A stretch of DNA of 64,000 nucleotides from Bosea sp. Tri-49 (GTDB lineage: Bacteria > Pseudomonadota > Alphaproteobacteria > Rhizobiales > Beijerinckiaceae): contig NZ_CP017946.1 in the NCBI RefSeq assembly GCF_003952665.1, positions 2,976,001-3,040,000 of the forward strand. Reading direction: 5' to 3'. This document shows positions 57,541-64,000 of the stretch, one piece after another. Position 1 is the stretch's first letter; each line of letters starts with the position of its first letter. A program made the translations under genes and the position numbers. The notes under the pieces were generated by a model. That model was not told where the DNA came from, searched no databases, and was given only the letters and a program-made list of their open reading frames with translations.

Positions 57541-58689
57541 TCAGCGCTTGTAGCGGTTGGGGACGAAAGGCATGGCGGCGATGGTCGCCGGCAGCGGCTT
57601 GCCGCGCACGATCAGGTCGAGCCTGGTGCCGGGAGCCGAATGCTCCCTGGCGACGTAGCCCATGGCGCAAGGGCCGTTCAGGGTCGGGCCGAAACCGCCC
57701 GAGGTGACCTTGCCGACGATGGTGCCGTCGGCGGTGGCAATCTCAGCGCCCTCGCGGGCCGGAGCCCGGCCTTCCGGCAACAGGCCAACGCGGACGCGGG
57801 CCGGCTTTTCGGCGAATTCGCGCTGGATGCGCGCAGCTCCGGGAAAGCCGCCCTCCTCGCGCCGGCGCTTCTGGATCGACCAGTTGAGCGCCGCTTCGAC
57901 CGGCGAGGTCGTGGTGTCGATATCATGGCCGTAAAGGCAAAGCCCGGCTTCCAGACGCAGCGAATCGCGGGCGCCGAGGCCGATCGGCTTGACGCGTGCG
58001 TCGAGCAGCAGCGCATCCCAGATTTCGCCGATGCGATCGGCCGCGGCGGAAATCTCGTAGCCGTCCTCGCCGGTGTAGCCGGAGCGGCTGACATTGGCCT
58101 TGACGCCGCCGAGCTTCATCGTGCGCAGGGTCATGAAGCCCATCTCGGCGGCCTCGGGATTGAGCGCCGCCAGCGCCTCCTCCGCCTTCGGCCCCTGCAG
58201 GGCGATCAGGCCGCGATGCTCGGCCTTGACCAGCTTCACATTGGCCGGCAGCCGCGCCTCGATATGGGCGTAGTCCTGCGTCTTGCAGGCGGCATTGACG
58301 ACGAGCAGCAGCGCGCCGTCCTCGTCCGGATCGGCCGAGCGCGTCACCATCAGATCGTCGAGGATGCCGCCCTCCTCGTTCAGCAGCTGCGAATAGCGCT
58401 GCTTGCCGGGCGGCAGGTTGACGATGTCGGCGGGGATGAGCGCTTCGAGCGCACGGGCCGTGGTCTCATGGTCGGGGCCGACGAGGAAGGCCTGGCCCAT
58501 ATGCGAGACGTCGAACAGGCCGGCGCTTTCGCGCGTCCAGTTGTGCTCGGCCATGATGCCGGCAGGGTACTGCACCGGCATGTCGTAGCCCGCGAACGGC
58601 ACCATGCGCGCGCCCGCCGCGACATGACGGGCATGGAACGGCGTCTTGAGCAGCGGCTCGGTGCTTGCAGTCTCGGCTTCGGCAGCCAT
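57541..58689 (-). CDS. gcvT: Glycine cleavage system T protein (aminomethyltransferase)
   Basis: 382 residues. Landmarks are RMVPFAGYDMPVQYPAGIMA, GLFDVSHMGQAFLVG, SRSGYTGEDGYEISAAAD and GLGARDSLRLEAGLCLYGHD, which contains the folate-binding Asp. It transfers the methylene group to tetrahydrofolate and releases ammonia. GGAAGGGA precedes the ATG. First gene behind the glycine riboswitch. Confidence 0.96.
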   Translation of the reverse strand: MAAEAETASTEPLLKTPFHARHVAAGARMVPFAGYDMPVQYPAGIMAEHNWTRESAGLFDVSHMGQAFLVGPDHETTARALEALIPADIVNLPPGKQRYSQLLNEEGGILDDLMVTRSADPDEDGALLLVVNAACKTQDYAHIEARLPANVKLVKAEHRGLIALQGPKAEEALAALNPEAAEMGFMTLRTMKLGGVKANVSRSGYTGEDGYEISAAADRIGEIWDALLLDARVKPIGLGARDSLRLEAGLCLYGHDIDTTTSPVEAALNWSIQKRRREEGGFPGAARIQREFAEKPARVRVGLLPEGRAPAREGAEIATADGTIVGKVTSGGFGPTLNGPCAMGYVAREHSAPGTRLDLIVRGKPLPATIAAMPFVPNRYKR

Positions 58690-58743
58690 GGCATCCCTTC
58701 CAGAGTCGAGCGCGAGCCCCGGACGGAATCGTCCGGAGCGCGC

Positions 58744-58943
58744 CCCCTCTGTCTCGGGACCTGAGAGATTTCCCCGCCGCAGCCGAAGCCTTGGGCGAGT
58801 TACCCCCGTCGGTGGGCGAGCCTCAACGGCCCGCCACTTTCCAGAGCGCCAATTCCCACGCGGTCCGTTTGCCTGAGCGTTTCCGGGGCGGTTGCGCCTT
58901 CGGCGCCGGCGCCGAACAAGTCCGGCTCCGGTCTCTCCCGCGG
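58744..58943 (-). ncRNA. Tandem glycine riboswitch (two aptamers) upstream of gcvT
   Basis: On the minus strand aptamer 1 starts CGGGAGAGAC (58940-58931), continues GCCGAAGG-CGCAAC (about 58905-58891) and CTCAGGCAAACGGACC (58877-58862), ending near CTCTGG-AAAGTGG. Aptamer 2 has CACCGACGGGGGTAA (about 58814-58800) and CTCTCAGGTCCCGAGACAGA (about 58768-58749). These match the conserved blocks of the gcvT glycine element, in tandem. In other bacteria glycine binding usually turns on the cleavage genes. About 50 nt lie between the element and the ATG, including a GC hairpin (CCCGGACGG-AAT-CGTCCGG type) that could be the expression platform. Confidence 0.92.
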
Positions 58944-59025
58944 GGATGATGCGGCTGAGCCAGCAATAGACGAGCGAGGAGCCGAGTCAATCGGCCCCCT
59001 GCCTCAGTTCACGGCAGCGTGCCTT

Positions 59026-59643
59026 TTATCGACGCCGGCGCCGCGCCGGCTCGCCGCCGCCAGTGTTCAACCCGACGATGATCTCGACCTCGCCGGAGCC
59101 CGGTGGGACAACGATATTGCCCTCGACATGCGAGAAGTCGGCGCCGGTCTGGCCGGAAGGAATTGCCCCGCCGACACGGGCGCTGCGGCGCGCGATGACC
59201 TGGTTGTTGCGCATCACCTGAGTGTGCAGCGTCGCGCCATAATTGCCGGGGCTGCCGGCCGGGCCGATCAGGATACGCCCCTCGACGCCGACCTTGAGGG
59301 TGAAGCCGCCATCCTTGTTGGACTGCGTGCACTCGCGCGCGGTGGTGGTGATCGAGACCTGGCTGCGCAGGCTACCGCTGTCCTGCCCCGACTGAGCACG
59401 GATCGCGGCGCCGCCATCGGCGATGATCACCGAGGGGCAGACGAAGTAGACCTCGTCGTCGGTCGGCAGCTGATCGGCTGCCGGCGGCGTGGTCGACTGG
59501 AACATGAGGATGTTGCCGAGCTTCTGCGTAGTGCTCGGCTCACCGGTGCTCGACGAACCGGAGGAACCGCAGCCGGCGAGCGCGAGCGCCAGGCCGGCGG
59601 GCAGAATGAACCGGCCGACGCGGCCAGCGAAACGATCAATCAC
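59026..59643 (-). CDS. Putative lipoprotein of unknown function, coupled to ialB-like gene
   Basis: 205 residues from a GTG at 59643. The lipobox is LALAGCGSSGSSS, so the mature protein would be anchored by Cys about 25. The rest is a Ser/Thr-rich linker, a beta-rich domain (VYFVCPSVIIADGGAAIR; GFTLKVGVEGRILIGPAG), and an Arg-rich end (PARRRRR). The GTG overlaps the ialB-like stop as GTGA, so translation is coupled. I do not recognise a named domain with certainty. Confidence 0.7.
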   Translation of the reverse strand: MIDRFAGRVGRFILPAGLALALAGCGSSGSSSTGEPSTTQKLGNILMFQSTTPPAADQLPTDDEVYFVCPSVIIADGGAAIRAQSGQDSGSLRSQVSITTTARECTQSNKDGGFTLKVGVEGRILIGPAGSPGNYGATLHTQVMRNNQVIARRSARVGGAIPSGQTGADFSHVEGNIVVPPGSGEVEIIVGLNTGGGEPARRRRR

Positions 59644-60149
59644 GGCAAAGCCTCCACGCCGGGGCCGAATCCGTTGAGCGAAACCGGAATGCCGACCCCT
59701 TCCTCCGGCGTCTGAAACACGATGAATGTGGCGCTCTTACCAGTCTTGAGCTGACCGAGCAGGGTATCGTCCATCACCACCTCGGCGACGCAGCCGGTGG
59801 TGAGGCAGCGCACGAAGCCGGCGCGGCCGATGTCCTTGTCGTCGATCTTGAGGCCGAGGCCGGAGGGCAGCAGCACGCCGAGCGGCGCAACCACGCGCAG
59901 CAGGCGGCTCTTCTGGTCGGCCGTCTTCAGCACGATCACCAGCAGAGTGAGATTCGGACGATCCTCGGCGGCGACGTTCTGCACGAGGGCGCATTGCTCG
60001 GCCTTGGCGCCGGGCGGCGTCTCGCAGCGCATCTGCCAGTCGCCATGGGTGGAACGCACCGCACCCTGAGCATGGGCCGGCGCAATCGAAAGCCAGCCGC
60101 AGCCAAGGACGGCGAGCGCCGCGGCCACGGGACCGATCAATGAGCGCAT
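59640..60149 (-). CDS. Invasion-associated locus B (IalB) family protein
   Basis: 169 residues from the ATG at 60149 with AAGGAGAGGA about nine bases upstream. A signal peptide (to about AHAQG) is followed by the IalB-type domain: HGDWQMRCETPPGAKAEQCA, VVAPLGVLLPSGLGLKIDDK, and RCLTTGCVAEVVMDDTLLGQ. IalB was named in Bartonella but is common in free-living Rhizobiales as a periplasmic protein of unclear function. The following lipoprotein gene overlaps its stop. Confidence 0.87.
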   Translation of the reverse strand: MRSLIGPVAAALAVLGCGWLSIAPAHAQGAVRSTHGDWQMRCETPPGAKAEQCALVQNVAAEDRPNLTLLVIVLKTADQKSRLLRVVAPLGVLLPSGLGLKIDDKDIGRAGFVRCLTTGCVAEVVMDDTLLGQLKTGKSATFIVFQTPEEGVGIPVSLNGFGPGVEALP

Positions 60150-60513
60150 CGCTGTCTTCCTCTCCTTACGGGCATGGAAATACACGCATACCCATGCCGA
60201 ACGGCGCCCCCGCCATGCGAGAATGCGTTCCGACCATGCGTCCCGACTCCTGTCAAGGCGAAGCATCACGAGCGTCCACACGGTGGACTCGATGCAGGCG
60301 GCGTCGATCGGCCGCCCGGCGCCCATGCGCGTGTCGCGTACTTATGCCGCACGGGCTGTGTCACAGCCTGTCATTGCCCCACTGGCGCAAGCGTGATCTT
60401 TGATTTATCGCAATGCCGAAGAACCGGGGTGGCCAGACGTGGCCGTCCCGGCGCGCCTGTCTTGAAGCTGACCGAGACAGATCGCGCGGCATCAAAGGAG
60501 CTATGTCGGACCG
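60150..60513. other. Divergent promoter region between ialB-like gene and coxB
   Basis: 364 nt without a supportable gene. Near the ialB end GGCATGG (60171-60177) and CCATGCC (60192-60198) form an inverted repeat that could be an operator. The cox side is less GC-rich around 60390-60415 (TGATCTTTGATTTATCG) but no clear -35/-10 pair was fixed. AAAGGAG for coxB lies at 60495-60501. Confidence 0.45.
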
Positions 60514-61395
60514 ATGCGATTTGTGACCACCCCTCTCAGGAACGCGCTGGCTGCCCTCGCTGCGGCTTTGATAGCGTTTTCGCCGGCCGTCGCATCGGCC
60601 CAGAACGGCATGCCGCAGCCCTGGGAGCTGAATCTCCAGCCGGCCAATTCCGAAGTGATGACGTTCATCCACTGGTTCCACGACTCGGTGAACGTCCTCA
60701 TCTTCATCATCACGCTCTTCGTGCTCGGACTGCTGATCTATGTCGCCTGGCGCTTCAACGAGAAGGCGAACCCGGTTCCCTCGAAGACGACGCACCACGC
60801 GCTGCTCGAAGTGGCCTGGACGATCATTCCGGTGCTGATCCTGGTCGTGATCGCCATCCCCTCCTTCCGCCTGCTCAAGCTGCAGCTGGAGATTCCGCAA
60901 GCCGACATGACCGTGAAGGTCACCGGAAAGCAGTGGTACTGGTCCTATGAGTACCCGCAGGAAGGCGGCAGCTTCGGTTTCGATTCGCTGATGCTCGACG
61001 AGAAGCAGCGTGCCGAGGCGATCCAGTCCAAGAAGATCGCCGAATCCGAGGCGCCGCGCCTGCTCGCCGTCGACAACGAGGCGGTCGTGCCAGTCGGCAA
61101 GATCGTGCGCGTGCAGGTCACCGGCGCCGACGTCATCCACAAGTTCGCACTGCCGGCCTTCGGCGTGAAGATCGACGCCATCCCCGGCCGCCTGAACGAG
61201 ACCTGGTTCAAGGCCGAGCGCGAAGGCATCTTCTACGGCCAGTGCTCGTTCATCTGCGGCCAGAACCACGCCTTCATGCCGATCGCCATCCGCGTCGTCA
61301 GCCAGGAGCGCTACACGGCCTGGCTCGCGGAAGCGAAGCAGAAATTCGCCAATGCGGCCGACGCCGCCAGCAAGGTCGCCGAAGCGACCCGCTGA
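60514..61395 (+). CDS. coxB: Cytochrome c oxidase subunit II
   Basis: 293 residues. A signal-like helix (about 8-29) and two membrane helices (about 58-78, 100-122) precede the CuA domain. CuA ligands are His209 (VTGADVIHKFALPAFGVK), Cys244, Cys248, His252 and Met255 (YGQCSFICGQNHAFMPI). WYWSYEYP is the aromatic electron-entry region. It passes electrons from cytochrome c to heme a. First gene of coxBA-ctaB. Confidence 0.95.
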   Translation: MRFVTTPLRNALAALAAALIAFSPAVASAQNGMPQPWELNLQPANSEVMTFIHWFHDSVNVLIFIITLFVLGLLIYVAWRFNEKANPVPSKTTHHALLEVAWTIIPVLILVVIAIPSFRLLKLQLEIPQADMTVKVTGKQWYWSYEYPQEGGSFGFDSLMLDEKQRAEAIQSKKIAESEAPRLLAVDNEAVVPVGKIVRVQVTGADVIHKFALPAFGVKIDAIPGRLNETWFKAEREGIFYGQCSFICGQNHAFMPIAIRVVSQERYTAWLAEAKQKFANAADAASKVAEATR

Positions 61396-61410
61396 ACCCG
61401 ACACTCTTGA

Positions 61411-63087
<1,677 letters not shown>

Positions 63088-63094
63088 ACAGACT

Positions 63095-63119
63095 GGCGGC
63101 GGGCCTCTCGCCCGCCGCC
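63095..63119 (+). other. GC hairpin between coxA and ctaB
   Basis: GGCGGCGGGC (63095-63104) and GCCCGCCGCC (63110-63119) around CTCTC form a perfect 10-bp stem seven bases after the coxA stop. There is no T-run, so partial attenuation or mRNA stabilisation is more likely than full termination. Confidence 0.6.
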
Positions 63120-63218
63120 GCCCCTCCCCCGAGCGCCTGGTCCGAGGCGCTCCGGAGACGGGCGGATCCCGCAAACGATGCCCTCGGGCATCACGAAAGT
63201 TGAAGTGAACGAATTTCA

Positions 63219-64000
63219 ATGTCTGCTGCCTTCGATCAGATCCCCCAGGCTGACGACGGAGTCTCGCTGAGTTCCACCGGCGAGGCGCGCGACTTCTTCG
63301 AACTGCTCAAGCCGCGGGTGATGTTCCTCGTCGTGGTGACGGCGCTCGGCGGCATGGTTGCGGCGCCGGGTACGGTCAATCCGGTGATCGGCTTTGCCGC
63401 GCTGCTGGCGATCGCAGTCGGCGCCGGCGCCTCGGGCTGCCTCAACATGTGGTGGGATGCCGACATCGACGCGGTGATGGCGCGCACCGCCGGTCGGCCG
63501 ATCCCCGCCGGGCGCATCCTGCCTTCCGAAGCGCTCGCCTTCGGGCTCACGCTCTCCGTCGGCTCGGTGCTGGTCCTCGGCCTCGTCGCCAACCTGCTCT
63601 CGGCGGCGATGCTCGCTTTCACGATCTTCTTCTACGCCGTCATCTATTCGATGTGGCTGAAGCGGGCGACGCCGCAGAACATCGTCATCGGAGGCGCTGC
63701 CGGTGCCTTCCCGCCGATGATCGGCGAAGCCGTGGTCACCGGCGATTTCGGCCTGACCTCGATCGTGCTCTTCGCGATCATCTTCCTGTGGACGCCACCG
63801 CATTTTTGGGCGCTGGCCCTGGTGAAGTCCGACGACTATGCCCGCGCCGGCATCCCGATGCTGCCGAACGTTGCCGGCCCCGCTGCCACGCGTCGCCAGA
63901 TCGTCGCCTATACGCTGGTGCTGGCCCCGGTCGCAGTGCTGCCGGCGCTGATGGGCTTCGGCGGGCTGATCTATCTCGTTGTCTCGGTGGTGACCGGGCT
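63219..64000 (+). CDS. ctaB: Protoheme IX farnesyltransferase (3' truncated by window)
   Basis: The frame is open from the ATG at 63219 to the window end, about 260 residues of the usual 300. The polyprenyltransferase motif is [20 protein letters not shown], an NxxxD-type site, and [20 protein letters not shown] follows. [18 protein letters not shown] opens the first helix. It adds a farnesyl group to heme b to make heme o, the step before heme a for the aa3 oxidase encoded upstream. The rest of the cox cluster probably follows outside. Confidence 0.93.
   Translation, partial: MSAAFDQIPQADDGVSLSSTGEARDFFELLKPRVMFLVVVTALGGMVAAPGTVNPVIGFAALLAIAVGAGASGCLNMWWDADIDAVMARTAGRPIPAGRILPSEALAFGLTLSVGSVLVLGLVANLLSAAMLAFTIFFYAVIYSMWLKRATPQNIVIGGAAGAFPPMIGEAVVTGDFGLTSIVLFAIIFLWTPPHFWALALVKSDDYARAGIPMLPNVAGPAATRRQIVAYTLVLAPVAVLPALMGFGGLIYLVVSVVTG

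Overview
The window is 64 kb of GC-rich chromosomal DNA from an alphaproteobacterium. The gene set points to the order Hyphomicrobiales (Rhizobiales), and the dispersed-repeat families and small secreted proteins suggest a Bosea-like organism; the genus is an inference. Supporting markers are a PdhS/PleC-type cell-cycle kinase, a CcrM-type DNA methylase, an F0-only ATP synthase operon (F1 genes elsewhere), split GcvPA/GcvPB, a decaprenyl diphosphate synthase for ubiquinone-10, and coxBA-ctaB. No rRNA, tRNA, prophage, insertion sequence or CRISPR array is visible. Both window edges cut genes: the kinase at the left and ctaB at the right.

Layout. 1-9 kb: PdhS-like kinase, VOC protein, GNAT acetyltransferase, GGDEF cyclase, MgtE, acyl-CoA dehydrogenase, glutathione S-transferase. 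9-15 kb: EamA transporter, then a LysR regulator joined to a tripartite tricarboxylate transporter (tctBAC), followed by a ureidoglycolate-lyase-like gene. 15-20 kb: DUF1236 protein, a RES/Xre toxin-antitoxin pair with a clear promoter-operator, and a three-gene uracil catabolism (URC) module: URC1-like GTP cyclohydrolase II homologue, URC4-like DUF1688 protein and uracil phosphoribosyltransferase. 20-30 kb: glyQS, two paralogous Gly/Tyr-rich secreted proteins, tRNA-type N6-adenine methyltransferase, DUF2007, polyprenyl synthase, LysE, ispE and a TPR protein. 30-40 kb: a 36-residue lipoprotein, ETF-ubiquinone oxidoreductase, uracil-DNA glycosylase, a GNAT-ACT fusion, a CIO-type bd oxidase, a zinc metallopeptidase, and a radical SAM gene preceded by an alphaproteobacterial LexA-type box.

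40-50 kb: rnhB, a PhzF-like gene, ccrM converging on mutY, a DUF4336 protein, then DciA-like, DsbA-like and smc genes. 50-54 kb: the F0 operon atpI-B-E-F'-F from a good sigma-70-type promoter, closed by a strong bidirectional terminator, facing an L,D-transpeptidase. 54-59 kb: the glycine cleavage operon gcvT-H-PA-PB on the minus strand behind a tandem glycine riboswitch. 59-64 kb: a translationally coupled ialB/lipoprotein pair, then divergent coxB-coxA-ctaB.

Much of the window is core metabolism and respiration (cytochrome aa3 and bd oxidases, ATP synthase F0, ETF-QO) with replication and segregation genes. The parts that look accessory are the URC module, the toxin-antitoxin pair next to it, the tct cluster, and at least five palindromic intergenic repeats from apparently different families. 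I found no wholly unknown multi-gene system. The most rewarding loci are the URC module, the TA promoter-operator, the LexA-type box before the radical SAM gene, and the GNAT-ACT fusion.
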